This document shows, piece by piece, positions 44,111 to 52,200 of a stretch of 64,000 nucleotides of DNA (position 1 is the first letter of the stretch; each line of letters begins with the position of its first letter). The position numbers and the translations under genes were made by a program. Below the pieces are notes generated by a model. That model saw nothing but the letters and a program-made list of their open reading frames with translations. It had not been told where the DNA came from and did no database searches. Location: the NCBI GenBank assembly GCA_038238185.1, contig JBBRXY010000008.1, forward strand, positions 1 through 64,000, read 5' to 3'. Origin of the DNA: DATAQC01 sp038238185 (GTDB lineage Bacteria; Actinomycetota; Acidimicrobiia; Acidimicrobiales; AC-14).

Positions 44111-44715
44111 CGGGCCTCCCCGACGGCGCCGACAGCGATGGACCGGTCGGCGATCTCGGTAGCCTGTCGGTCTTCGTGGGTGACCATGACCACGGTGAGC
44201 CCATCGTCGGCGAGGGCCCGCACGAGGCGTTCGACCTCGCCCTTGGAGGCACTGTCGAGGGCAGACGTGGGCTCGTCGAGCAGCAGGCATTCCGGGTCGC
44301 GCGCCAGGGCGCGGGCCAGGCACATGCGTTGGGCCTCACCCACTGACAGCACATCGGCCAGGCGCCCGCCCAGCCCGGCGTCGAGGTGGACTCGCGGCAG
44401 CAGTTCCTCCCAGCCGTCGCCGACGTTTTCGGCCACGGTGCCCGGGAAGGTCACCGGTACCTGGCCGACGTGTTGCACCCGCCGCCGCAGCTCGAGCACG
44501 TCGTAGCTGCGGACGTCGCGTCCGTCGAACAGGATCTCGCCGCCGTCGGGGTCGTCGAGGCGGTTGAGCATGCGCAGCAGGGTGGTCTTGCCCGAGCCCG
44601 AGGGGCCGACCATCGCGGTCAGGCCGTCGGCGGGGATGCGGCCCGAGAACCCATCGAGGATGGGACCATCGTCGCCGTCGACCCGGATATCGCGCAGTTC
44701 GAAGCGATCGCCCAT
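44107..44715 (-). CDS. fetA: FetA-type ABC transporter ATP-binding protein
   Basis: A 202-residue ABC ATPase. Walker A is GPSGSGKTTLLRML, the Q-loop HVGQVPVTFPGTV, the signature LSVGEAQRMCLARAL (VGE in place of GGQ, as usual in FetA/YbbL), Walker B LLLDEPTSALD and the switch MVTHEDRQA. ATG 44715 starts MGDRFELRDIRVDGDDG. The gene is divergent from thrS across a 32-bp tandem repeat. It pairs with fetB through a four-base overlap. Confidence 0.9.
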   Translation of the reverse strand: MGDRFELRDIRVDGDDGPILDGFSGRIPADGLTAMVGPSGSGKTTLLRMLNRLDDPDGGEILFDGRDVRSYDVLELRRRVQHVGQVPVTFPGTVAENVGDGWEELLPRVHLDAGLGGRLADVLSVGEAQRMCLARALARDPECLLLDEPTSALDSASKGEVERLVRALADDGLTVVMVTHEDRQATEIADRSIAVGAVGEAR

Positions 44716-44747
44716 CGGGCCAATACTCCCACTCCACTCGCCGAGAG

Positions 44748-44826
44748 GGCCGCTCGGGCGCCGTTCTCCCCGCTCTGGGGGCCGCTCGGGCGCCGTTCTC
44801 CCCGCTCTGGGGGCCGCTCGGGCGCC
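44748..44826. repeat. 32-bp tandem repeat, 2.5 copies
   Basis: The unit at 44748-44779 is repeated exactly at 44780-44811 and its first 15 bases again at 44812-44826. Each unit begins GGCCGCTCGGGCGCC and ends CCCCGCTCTGGG. It fills most of the 130-bp gap between the divergent fetA and thrS, 19 bp before the thrS start, so it will lie in the thrS leader. Confidence 0.92.
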
Positions 44827-44844
44827 AGTAGTGTCGATCGGGCC

Positions 44845-46800
44845 ATGTCGACCGAGATGCCATCCTCCGAGATCGAGATCACTCTCCCCGACGGTTCGTC
44901 CCGCAGCCTGCCCAGAGGCGCCACGGCCGCCGACCTGGCGGCCACGATCGGACGGGGTCTGGCCAAGGCCGCCGTGGCGGCGCGTGTCGACGGGGCCGAG
45001 GTCGACCTCGATGTCGCCCTTCCCGACGCCGCCCAGGTCGCCATCGTCACCGTCGACTCCGACGAGGGTCGAGCCGTCCTTCGCCACTCCACCGCCCACG
45101 TGCTGGCGCAGGCCGTGTGTGACCTGTTCCTGGGGGCCCGCTACGCCATCGGCCCCCCGGTCACCGACGGGTTCTATTACGACTTCGAGCTTCCCGGTGA
45201 CGCCCACTTTACCGACGACGACCTGGGTCGCATCGAGGCCCGCATGCGCGAGATCGTGGCCGAGGACCAGCCGTTCGTGCGTGAGGAGCTGTCGGTCAGC
45301 GAGGGCCTGGCTCAGTTCTCCGATCAGCCCTTCAAGGTGGAGATCATCGAGGGTGTCGACTCGGCTGAGGGCGCCGAGGGAGCGGTCATCAGTACCTACC
45401 GCAACGCCGCGTGGGTCGACCTGTGTCGTGGCCCCCACGTGGCGTCCACCTCCCGCCTCGGGGCCTTCAGGCTGATGCGGGTGGCGGGGGCGTACTGGCG
45501 GGGCGACGAGTCGCGTCCCATGCTGCAACGCATCTACGGCACCGCCTGGGAGTCGCCGAAGATGCTGGCCGAACACCTTCACCGCCTGGAGGAGGCCGAG
45601 CGCCGCGACCATCGGCGTCTCGGACCCGAGCTCGACCTGTTCTCGTTCCCGGAGGACCTGGGTGCGGGCCTCGCCGTGTGGCACCCGAACGGCGCCACCG
45701 TCCGGCGCATCATGGAGGAGTTCTCCCGCGTCGAGCATGAGACCGGCGGTTACCAGCTCGTGTACAGCCCTCACCTGGCCAAGTCCACCCTGTGGGAGAC
45801 CAGCGGCCACCTCGGCTTCTACGCCGACGCCATGTACCCGCCTATGGAGCTCGAGGGAGCCCGCTACTACCCCAAGCCCATGAACTGCCCGTTCCACCTG
45901 CTCGTGTACCGCAGCAGCATGCGGTCCTACCGCGACCTGCCCCTCCGGCTGTTCGAGTTCGGCACGGTGTACCGCTTCGAGCGCTCCGGCGTCCTGCACG
46001 GCCTGCTGCGAACCCGGGGATTCACCCAGGACGACAGCCACATCTTCTGCACCCCCGAACAGATTGTGCCCGAGCTGACCTCGCTGCTCGAGTTCGTGGT
46101 GCGCATATTGCGCACGTTCGGGTTCGAGGAGTTCACCGCCGAGATCTCCACCCGTCCTGTCGAGAAGTCGGTGGGCTCCGACGACGACTGGGAGCTCGCG
46201 ACCAAGGCCCTGTTCGAAGCCATCCAGGCTTCGGGCCTCGACTACCGGGTGGCCGAGGGCGAGGGGGCGTTCTACGGGCCCAAGATCGACATACACGTGC
46301 GCGACGCCATCGGCCGGCCGTGGCAGCTGTCGACCCTCCAGGTCGACTTTCAGATGGGTCGGCTGTTCGGGCTCGAGTTCGTCGGCGCCGACAACGCCCG
46401 GCACCAGCCGATCATGATCCACCGGGCCTTGTTCGGTTCGGTCGAGCGCTTCTTCGGCATCCTCGTCGAGCACTACGCCGGCGCCTTCCCGACCTGGCTG
46501 GCGCCCGTGCAGGCCCGGGTGCTCGGAGTGAAGGCCGACAACGACCCCTACGTGGCCGATGTGGTCGCCAGGCTGCGGGCGGCAGGCTTCCGGGTCGACT
46601 CCGTCGAGGCCGACGAACCGCTCGGCGGGCGCATCCGCCGGGCCAAGCTGGAGAAGTTGCCGTACGTCCTGGTGGTCGGCGACAGCGACGTGGGCGCCGG
46701 CACCGTCGGCGTCAATCCCCGAGGGGGCGACGTCGAGCGCGGTATCAGCGTCGATACCTTCGTCGCCCGCCTCGCCGCCGAGGTGGCCGCCCGGTCGTGA
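44845..46800 (+). CDS. thrS: Threonyl-tRNA synthetase
   Basis: A 651-residue class II synthetase. An N-terminal TGS domain (IEITLPDGSSRSLPRGATAA) is followed by the editing domain with HSTAHVLAQAV and VTDGFYYDFEL. The catalytic core contains PKPMNCPFHLLVY (zinc Cys), LPLRLFEFGTVYRFERSG (motif 2) and HRALFGSVERFFGILVEHY (motif 3). The anticodon-binding domain starts near VQARVLGVKADND. ATG 44845 was chosen because the TGS fold begins there; the frame is open far upstream only by chance of composition. The HIT gene follows, as in mycobacteria. Confidence 0.97.
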   Translation: MSTEMPSSEIEITLPDGSSRSLPRGATAADLAATIGRGLAKAAVAARVDGAEVDLDVALPDAAQVAIVTVDSDEGRAVLRHSTAHVLAQAVCDLFLGARYAIGPPVTDGFYYDFELPGDAHFTDDDLGRIEARMREIVAEDQPFVREELSVSEGLAQFSDQPFKVEIIEGVDSAEGAEGAVISTYRNAAWVDLCRGPHVASTSRLGAFRLMRVAGAYWRGDESRPMLQRIYGTAWESPKMLAEHLHRLEEAERRDHRRLGPELDLFSFPEDLGAGLAVWHPNGATVRRIMEEFSRVEHETGGYQLVYSPHLAKSTLWETSGHLGFYADAMYPPMELEGARYYPKPMNCPFHLLVYRSSMRSYRDLPLRLFEFGTVYRFERSGVLHGLLRTRGFTQDDSHIFCTPEQIVPELTSLLEFVVRILRTFGFEEFTAEISTRPVEKSVGSDDDWELATKALFEAIQASGLDYRVAEGEGAFYGPKIDIHVRDAIGRPWQLSTLQVDFQMGRLFGLEFVGADNARHQPIMIHRALFGSVERFFGILVEHYAGAFPTWLAPVQARVLGVKADNDPYVADVVARLRAAGFRVDSVEADEPLGGRIRRAKLEKLPYVLVVGDSDVGAGTVGVNPRGGDVERGISVDTFVARLAAEVAARS

Positions 46801-46834
46801 GACTCGTCGGATCGCCATCGCCGAACGGTCCCGC

Positions 46835-47356
46835 GTGAGCGCCGAGGGCCTGGGGCGGTTGTGGGCGGGCTGGCGCCTGACCTATCTCGAGGCGTCCAGC
46901 GAGGATCCGGAGAGTGGCGAAACGGGCGTGTGCATCTTCTGTCGCATCCTGGCCAGCGAGGAGCCTCCGGAGCAAACCTACGTGGTCTGGCGCGACGACA
47001 GTTGCGCGGTGCTGCTCAATGCTTTTCCCTACACCAGTGGCCACCTCATGGTGATGCCCGTGCGCCACGTCGCCGACCTGGCCGACTGCTCTCCCGGGGA
47101 GGCGGCCCGAGTGTGGGAAGTGGTGGGCGACGCGGTGATGGCGGTGAGGGCCGCCTACTCGCCCGAAGGCTTCAACGTGGGCGCCAACCTCGGGAAGGCG
47201 GCGGGTGCCGGTGTGCCCGGCCATCTCCACGTCCACTGTGTCCCTCGCTGGTCCGGCGACACCAACTTCATGACCACGCTGGCCGAGACGCGCGTGCTCC
47301 CCGAGGCCCTGCCCTCGACCTTCGATCGCGTGCGCGCAGCCTGGCCCCACCGGTAG
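46835..47356 (+). CDS. HIT-family hydrolase/phosphorylase (actinobacterial Ap4A-phosphorylase type)
   Basis: A 173-residue HIT protein. The N-terminal helix RLWAGWRLTYLEAS and the C-x2-C pair in GVCIFCRILA are shared with the mycobacterial Rv2613c group of Ap4A phosphorylases. The active-site motif is PGHLHVHCVPRW (H-x-H-x-H), and FNVGANLGKAAGAGVPGHLH precedes it. It likely splits diadenosine polyphosphates. GTG 46835 is 34 bp after the thrS stop. The thrS-HIT order is the one seen in mycobacteria upstream of the phosphatidylinositol-mannoside genes. Confidence 0.88.
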   Translation: MSAEGLGRLWAGWRLTYLEASSEDPESGETGVCIFCRILASEEPPEQTYVVWRDDSCAVLLNAFPYTSGHLMVMPVRHVADLADCSPGEAARVWEVVGDAVMAVRAAYSPEGFNVGANLGKAAGAGVPGHLHVHCVPRWSGDTNFMTTLAETRVLPEALPSTFDRVRAAWPHR

Positions 47357-47374
47357 CCGTAGCCTGGTCCGTAC

Positions 47375-48001
47375 ATGGACGTCGATCCCGACCCCCAGCA
47401 GGCACCGTCGGTGCGTTCAGGCACGCAGCCGGCGGTGCGTTCAGGCACGCAGCCGGCGGCGCGTTCAGGCACGCAGCCCTCGAAAGCCGCGCCTGAGGCC
47501 CAGGCCGGCGACGAGGATCACCCCGGCGACAGTCTTCCCGACGACCTCGACGTCAGCGCCTACGTCGGGCAGTACACGTTCCCCGACATCCGCCGTCGGC
47601 GCGGCCCCGGCCTGCTCTACCTTGGGCTTGCCACCGGTTGCTTCGCCCTGTGGGCCACCCACCAGGGCAGCGGACACGTCCTGGTGAACCAGGGCTTTCT
47701 CGTCGTGGCTGTGGCCCTGCTCCTCGTGGGCTGGTACCACCTGGCCACGGCCTGGCCCCTGTCCGTACGTGACACCGAAGCCTTGGTGGCCGCGGCCGCG
47801 GCCGTGGGATTCCCGGTGGGGCACGCGTCGGCCCAGCTCGGCTGGCGGGGCCTGCGCAGCCGGCCCACCTGGCGGATCCTGCTGTACTCCAGCGAGGAGC
47901 CGCCCACCCGGCGAGGAATCGTGCTGGTCGACGGTGTCGACGGCGAGGTCCTGGCCCAGTTCTCCGAGGACAATCCCGAAGACTGGTCCCAGTACGACTA
48001 G
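47375..48001 (+). CDS. Hypothetical membrane protein with N-terminal RSGTQPA repeats
   Basis: A 208-residue protein. Residues 13-36 are three copies of an eight-residue unit RSGTQPAV. The core begins DVSAYVGQYTFPDIRRRR and has two helices (GLLYLGLATGCFALWATH; GFLVVAVALLLVGWYHLA), followed by a soluble beta-rich domain ending VDGEVLAQFSEDNPEDW. The repeats come from a 24-bp tandem repeat in the DNA and may be of recent origin. It starts 18 bp after the HIT stop, so it probably shares that operon. The family is not recognised. Confidence 0.7.
   Translation: MDVDPDPQQAPSVRSGTQPAVRSGTQPAARSGTQPSKAAPEAQAGDEDHPGDSLPDDLDVSAYVGQYTFPDIRRRRGPGLLYLGLATGCFALWATHQGSGHVLVNQGFLVVAVALLLVGWYHLATAWPLSVRDTEALVAAAAAVGFPVGHASAQLGWRGLRSRPTWRILLYSSEEPPTRRGIVLVDGVDGEVLAQFSEDNPEDWSQYD
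47410..47481. repeat. 24-bp in-frame tandem repeat, three copies
   Basis: Units at 47410-47433 and 47434-47457 are identical; 47458-47481 differs at a few bases. Each contains TGCGTTCAGGCACGCA or its CGCGT variant, an imperfect inverted repeat. The repeat encodes RSGTQPAV and keeps the frame. Confidence 0.9.
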
Positions 48002-48082
48002 GCGGATGATCGCTGACGCGAGCTGGCGGCGGTGCGGTCGGATAGCGCTGGCTCGAGGATCAAGAATCGACCACCAGTTGTC

Positions 48083-48625
48083 CTATGGCGTCGGGCGATC
48101 CATATCGGTCAGAAACCTGTCGGCGTCCGCCGGCGTCCTGCCCTCGTCGATGAGCCGCTGACGCAGGAAGGCTCGCATCTCTTCCTCGGAGGCATCCCGG
48201 TCACCGAAGTGCTCCTGCACGGCGAAGATCACGTCCAAGAACTCCGCCTGGAGCCGCTTCATCCTCTCGGGACGGTCGTCGGGGGGTGGCTCGGGTTCGG
48301 CCACGGCTCCCGGGCTGCCATCTGCGGTCACGAGGGGCAGGCCCTTGGCGGCCCAGGCCAGCACGCCGCCGTCGAGGTTCCGGACGACGAAGCCCTCCCC
48401 AGTCAGATCTTCCGCCGCCTCGGCACTGCGGCTGCCGCTTCGACACAGGGTCACCACGGGCCGGTTGCGGTCGAGCTCGCCTACCCGGTCGAACACATCG
48501 TCGTAGGGAATGTGCCGCGCCGAATCGATGTGGCCGGCCTCCCACTCGTTCGGGTAGCGGACGTCGACAACTTGGAACTTCTCCAGGTCGCCGGCGAGGG
48601 TCTCAGGATCGATCGTGTCGGCCAT
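48083..48625 (-). CDS. Rhodanese-domain protein
   Basis: A 180-residue soluble protein. The rhodanese fold covers residues 1-100: VVDVRYPNEWEAGHIDSARH, the active-site loop VVTLCRSGSRSAEAAEDL with its catalytic Cys, and VVRNLDGGVLAWAAKGLPL. The C-terminal 80 residues are helical and acidic (ERMKRLQAEFLDVIFAVQEH) and are not part of the rhodanese fold. It would transfer sulfane sulfur or act in redox control. ATG 48625 was preferred over the ATG at 48691, which adds 22 residues without family likeness. Confidence 0.85.
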   Translation of the reverse strand: MADTIDPETLAGDLEKFQVVDVRYPNEWEAGHIDSARHIPYDDVFDRVGELDRNRPVVTLCRSGSRSAEAAEDLTGEGFVVRNLDGGVLAWAAKGLPLVTADGSPGAVAEPEPPPDDRPERMKRLQAEFLDVIFAVQEHFGDRDASEEEMRAFLRQRLIDEGRTPADADRFLTDMDRPTP

Positions 48626-48719
48626 CACGGTCTGCTCAACCAACGACGATATCGCCCGCAGCCACCGCGGCGCAGGGTGTGGCCAGTCCAAGGCGGTGAC
48701 CGACCACCGCTGCGCGACG

Positions 48720-48967
48720 ATGGTGAGCGTGTTCCTGTCGCTCGACTACGTGTACGTCCCGACTCCCGATGTCGACGCCGCCTCGGCCGCCTATGTCGAT
48801 GTCCTGGGCGCGAGCCTCGAATGGAAGATACGAGGCATGGGCACGGTGGTGGCCTGTGTGCGGGTGGCAGACTCAGGGCCGGACCTGGCGGCCAGCGCTA
48901 CGCCGTCTACGAGCTGGTCCGACCCGACGCCGTCGACTACTTCACCGGTCGGATGGATGAGCAATGA
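48720..48967 (+). pseudogene. VOC (glyoxalase-fold) protein, broken by internal deletion
   Basis: The frame from ATG 48720 gives LSLDYVYVPTPDVDAASAAY and GTVVACVRVADSGPDLA, the first half of an actinobacterial VOC protein. After about 48890 the conserved C-terminal segment GQRYAVYELVRPDAVD appears in another frame and ends at TGA 48965-48967. The middle third of the usual 125-140 residues is absent. The remaining 248 bp is not a multiple of three, so the deletion shifted the frame. It is probably a dead gene. The best alternative is a short functional fragment, which is unlikely. Confidence 0.75.
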
Positions 48968-49150
48968 CTGGGCGGACCGTCGATGGGTGATCGGAGCCCT
49001 CGGCACGGCAGTGGCGCTGGCACTCGGGCGGACCGCTCGCTGACCCCGGGGAGCCAGGTCGGGTAGGTCGGGAAGGGTCGGGGCGGACGAAGTGTTGACC
49101 CGGGTGGTCCGGTGCGCCACACCCGGACGATCACCGAGAAGGAGCTGGCC

Positions 49151-50119
49151 ATGCCCGCGGTCACCGTCGACGACCTCACCACCCTGGAGCGCATCGCCCG
49201 GCCGGATCCCACCGCCACCCTGGACCGTCCCGTGGTGTCGGTGACCACGGGGCCGACGGGCTTCGAAGGCGAGGGTTTCCCGGTGCGCCGGGCCTTCGCC
49301 GGCGTCGACACCGCCCTCCTCGACCCCTTCGTCCACATGGACCAGATGGGCGAGGTCACCTACGCCCCTGGTGAGCCCAAGGGCACTCCTTGGCACCCTC
49401 ACCGTGGCTTCGAGACGGTGACGTACATGATCGACGGCACCTTCGAGCACCAGGACTCGATCGGCGGGGGAGGCCTCATCACCAACGGCGACACCCAGTG
49501 GATGACCGCCGGCTCCGGGATCCTCCACATCGAGGCGCCACCCGAGGCCATGGTGACCAGAGGCGGCCTGTTCCACGGCCTGCAGCTCTGGGTCAACCTC
49601 CCGGCCGCCGACAAGTGGGTCGCGCCCCGCTACCAGGACATCAGGCGCGACCAGGTGACCCTCCTGTCCACCGACGACGCCGGCGCCTTGGTTCGGGTCA
49701 TCGCCGGCGACCTGGCGGGGGCCAGCGGTCCCGGTGTCACCCACACGCCCATGGCCATGACCCACGTCACCATCAGCCCCGGGGCCCGCCTCGTCCTGCC
49801 GTGGCCCCGCCCTTTCAACGCCCTCGTTTACGCCCTGGCCGGTCGGGGTACCGTCGGCGTCGAAGGTCGTCCGTTGGCCAGTGGCCAGCTGGCTGTGCTC
49901 GGCGCCGGCGACGTGGTCACCGTGGCTGGCGATGTCACCCAGGACAGCCGTAGCCCGGCCCTCGAGGTCGTCGTGCTCGGCGGCCGCCCCATCGGTGAGC
50001 CGGTGGCCTGGTACGGACCGTTCGTGATGAACACCAGGGCGGAGCTGGCCCAGGCCATGGAGGACTACCAGGCCGGCCGCCTCGGTCAGGTTCCCGCCGA
50101 CCACATCGGTAGGAACTGA
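49151..50119 (+). CDS. Pirin-family protein
   Basis: A 322-residue bicupin. The N-terminal cupin carries the pirin metal motif: PFVHMDQMGEV, then TPWHPHRGFETVTYMIDGTF with HPHRG, and the later GDTQWMTAGSGILHIEAPPE. The C-terminal half (NALVYALAGRGTVGVEGRPL) is the second cupin. Pirins bind iron; roles range from quercetin dioxygenase to redox regulation, so the substrate is open. ATG 49151 has an AAGGAG site at the right distance, preferred over GTG 49112. Confidence 0.93.
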   Translation: MPAVTVDDLTTLERIARPDPTATLDRPVVSVTTGPTGFEGEGFPVRRAFAGVDTALLDPFVHMDQMGEVTYAPGEPKGTPWHPHRGFETVTYMIDGTFEHQDSIGGGGLITNGDTQWMTAGSGILHIEAPPEAMVTRGGLFHGLQLWVNLPAADKWVAPRYQDIRRDQVTLLSTDDAGALVRVIAGDLAGASGPGVTHTPMAMTHVTISPGARLVLPWPRPFNALVYALAGRGTVGVEGRPLASGQLAVLGAGDVVTVAGDVTQDSRSPALEVVVLGGRPIGEPVAWYGPFVMNTRAELAQAMEDYQAGRLGQVPADHIGRN

Positions 50120-50130
50120 GGGGCGCAACG

Positions 50131-50292
50131 TCACCGGCCTCGGCGGCCCCGGCGGCGCACCAGGGCGGGGACGAACCACAGCCCGAGGGCCAGGGCGACG
50201 GTGATCACCGCCACCGCCACGACCCGGTCGCCGATCCCGGAGCTCCCTGTTGACGTGGACTCCCCTCGGCTCGCCGGAGCGGCGCCGCTCAC
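50131..50292 (-). CDS. Small single-pass membrane protein
   Basis: A 53-residue frame from GTG 50292 to TGA 50131-50133. It starts VSGAAPASRGESTSTGSSGI, continues with the helix VVAVAVITVALALGLWFVPA and ends with a strongly basic tail LVRRRGRRGR. The positive-inside pattern and clear helix suggest a real small protein, though no good ribosome site is visible. It lies between pirin and the terminator of the beta-helix gene. Confidence 0.45.
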   Translation of the reverse strand: MSGAAPASRGESTSTGSSGIGDRVVAVAVITVALALGLWFVPALVRRRGRRGR

Positions 50293-50344
50293 GCCCCGAA
50301 GGGTAGCCACATCGCCCTCGCCCGGGGGGGCACCCGGACACGAC

Positions 50345-50380
50345 GAGAGCCCGGTCCCCCTGGTGTGGGGCCGGGCTCTC
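50345..50380 (-). terminator. Hairpin downstream of the beta-helix gene
   Basis: GAGAGCCCGG pairs with CCGGGCTCTC and CCCC with GGGG, with one bulged T and a short loop. It begins 27 bp past the stop of the minus-strand gene at 50407. It is a strong terminator-like stem without a U-run. Confidence 0.6.
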
Positions 50381-50406
50381 GGGACAGCTACTACAGGTTC
50401 AGCGGG

Positions 50407-51873
50407 TTATGACGGGATGGGGTCGACCGGGATCGGTCCGATGGGCGTACCCGTGCCGCCGTTGGCTGCCACACACGCCTGGTTCACGGTGCCGAAGATG
50501 TTGGCCATCCAGTGGTTGTTGTCACAGTTCACATTGGCGTCCCAGCCGTCGCGCCCGCCGACGTTCGACCCCACGATGTGGGTGTTGTTGCCCGAGCCCT
50601 GGTTGCCCACGAACGTGTTGTTGATGGAGCCGGGTCGCAGCTCCCGAATCACGTTGCAGAAGGTCGGGGGGGTGTTGCTCGTATTAAAGAACGGGCACAC
50701 CAGGAACGGTCCGTCGACACGGATTCCCGCCAGGCCGTTGCTGTTCACCAGGTTGGCGTTGACGGTATTGTGCGCAGGAAGGAGCTGGTCACCCGTCGGA
50801 GGCACGTAGATGCCGTAGCGGGCGTTGTTGGTCGACGAGTTGCCGATGATCGTGGTGTCGTGGCTGGCGCACGTGATGCGACCGAACGGACCCTGGCGCA
50901 GGATGGCGATGCCGTCCTGGCCCTGAGCGCTACCACCCGGGACGGGCTGGCCGAACTGGTCCAGGTCGAAGCCGTTGTGGAAGGAGCTGTTGCCCTGGAT
51001 CAGGGTGCCCGTGTTCGAGGTGCCACGGGGGGGGAGTCCCAAAGGCGGCGGGTCGCCTGCGCCGTTGAGGCAGACGTAGCCGTGGACGGTGATGCCGTCG
51101 AGCATGTTGTCGTTCACCTGGTTGCCGACGACCTGGTTGTGCTCGGCGCCGGGGCCTTCGACCCGGATGCCGATGTCCTGGTCGGCGCGGCCCTGGCCCT
51201 GCGGGGTTGCACTGAACGGTCCACACGGGCCGTTGGTGCCCACGGGTGCGGGCGGCGGCAGCAGGTTCGGCACGTTCTGGTTGTACACCTGGTTGCCGGT
51301 CACGACGTTGTTGTCGGAGTTGTCGACCAGGGAGATCCCCGAGAACGGGCCGTTCCCGTAGACGATGTTGCCGGTGATGTGGTTGCCGCTGGAGTTCTCG
51401 GTGAGGATCCCGTCGCCGAAGTCGCAGGGCGTGGTCAGCGGATTGTCGGGGTTGACGGGCCCGGACACCAGCACGTGGGCCACGTTGTCGTGGGCGATGA
51501 TGCCCGAGACGGTGTTGTTCCCACCCTCGCCGATGGCGACACCGACGTCGCAGTTGGACACGCTGCCGTTCTTCACGGTGACGCCGGTGGCGCCCATGAT
51601 ATGGATTCCGCCCTGCTGGACCCGGCTGTGGTTGTTCCCGTTGTCGCACCGGATGCTGTGGCCGCCGAGGTTGAACACGGTGCCGCTGGTGGTGATCTTG
51701 ATGGCGTCGCCGTTGCTACAAGGCCCGATGCTGTTGGCAGCAGTGACGTTGCCACTGATGTTCTGTCCACAGTGGATGGTCCTGGTGGCAGCCGAAGCCG
51801 GGCTCACTCCGACGGTGCCCAGTGCAGCCAGGCCGGCTATCGAGGCCAAGCCGATCACGCGTGAGAATCTCAT
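50407..51873 (-). CDS. Secreted right-handed beta-helix protein
   Basis: A 488-residue exported protein. The signal peptide is RVIGLASIAGLAALGTVGVS with an A-S-A cleavage site. The mature part is a series of short beta rungs rich in Asn and Gly: NSSGNHITGNIVYGN, DNSDNNVVTGNQVYNQN, AEHNQVVGNQVNDNMLDGIT, TIIGNSSTNNARYGIYV. This is the NosD/pectate-lyase-type parallel beta-helix. There is no clear catalytic Asp triad, so a binding or structural role is as likely as polysaccharide cleavage. A near-consensus promoter lies about 155 bp upstream. Confidence 0.85.
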   Translation of the reverse strand: MRFSRVIGLASIAGLAALGTVGVSPASAATRTIHCGQNISGNVTAANSIGPCSNGDAIKITTSGTVFNLGGHSIRCDNGNNHSRVQQGGIHIMGATGVTVKNGSVSNCDVGVAIGEGGNNTVSGIIAHDNVAHVLVSGPVNPDNPLTTPCDFGDGILTENSSGNHITGNIVYGNGPFSGISLVDNSDNNVVTGNQVYNQNVPNLLPPPAPVGTNGPCGPFSATPQGQGRADQDIGIRVEGPGAEHNQVVGNQVNDNMLDGITVHGYVCLNGAGDPPPLGLPPRGTSNTGTLIQGNSSFHNGFDLDQFGQPVPGGSAQGQDGIAILRQGPFGRITCASHDTTIIGNSSTNNARYGIYVPPTGDQLLPAHNTVNANLVNSNGLAGIRVDGPFLVCPFFNTSNTPPTFCNVIRELRPGSINNTFVGNQGSGNNTHIVGSNVGGRDGWDANVNCDNNHWMANIFGTVNQACVAANGGTGTPIGPIPVDPIPS

Positions 51874-52028
51874 TCAGCATCCATCCTTTGTTGTGGGGGC
51901 GCGAGCCCGACGATCCTGTGGGTCAGGTCAGCGTTTGACGAGTGTCGAGGGCGGTTCGCGCTTGGGGTGACCTCTTTCCGACGACCACGGTCTCCCCCAA
52001 AGGTTGTCCACCTTCCACCAGGGCCGCA

Positions 52029-52057
52029 AATCTAGCACAGCGCCATATCGCTATCAA
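52029..52057 (-). promoter_or_regulatory. Sigma70-type promoter for the beta-helix gene
   Basis: On the minus strand the -35 TTGATA (52057-52052) is separated by exactly 17 bp from the -10 TAGATT (52034-52029). Start of transcription would be about 52021, giving a leader of roughly 150 nt before the ATG at 51873. Confidence 0.6.
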
Positions 52058-52110
52058 TGGAAGAGCGCGTGAAATTTCCGGCGACTTGCCACCTGATACC
52101 CGTTGACGCG

Positions 52111-52158
52111 CGACCACCGCCCTCCATGCGGGTATTTCCGCAGGTCGGGCGGTGGTCG
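52111..52158 (-). terminator. Long nested hairpin after the gene at 52201
   Basis: CGACCACCGCCC (52111-52122) pairs perfectly with 52147-52158. Inside it, TGCGG and CCGCA form a second 5-bp stem. It lies 42 bp beyond the stop of the secreted-protein gene and upstream of the next promoter, so termination is the natural reading. Confidence 0.6.
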
Positions 52159-52200
52159 AAGTGTGCACGTAGGTGGAAATACGGGATCAGGAAGTTCGTC

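Larger units (their letters stand above)
51874..52200. other. 327-bp intergenic region with promoter and terminator
   Basis: From right to left it holds the hairpin that ends the gene at 52201, then the promoter for the beta-helix gene, then a leader of about 150 nt with the inverted repeat GTATTTCC/GGAAATAC near the right end. No coding frame is seen. Confidence 0.6.

Noticed and set aside
39713..47481. CRISPR array
   Set aside because: The tandem repeats at 39713, 44748 and 47410 are head-to-tail without spacers, differ from one another and have no cas genes nearby.
48032..48967. 311-codon plus-strand frame over the rhodanese gene
   Set aside because: Most of it is antisense to the rhodanese. 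Only its last 30 codons, the C-terminal VOC fragment, are meaningful, and these are listed in the pseudogene.
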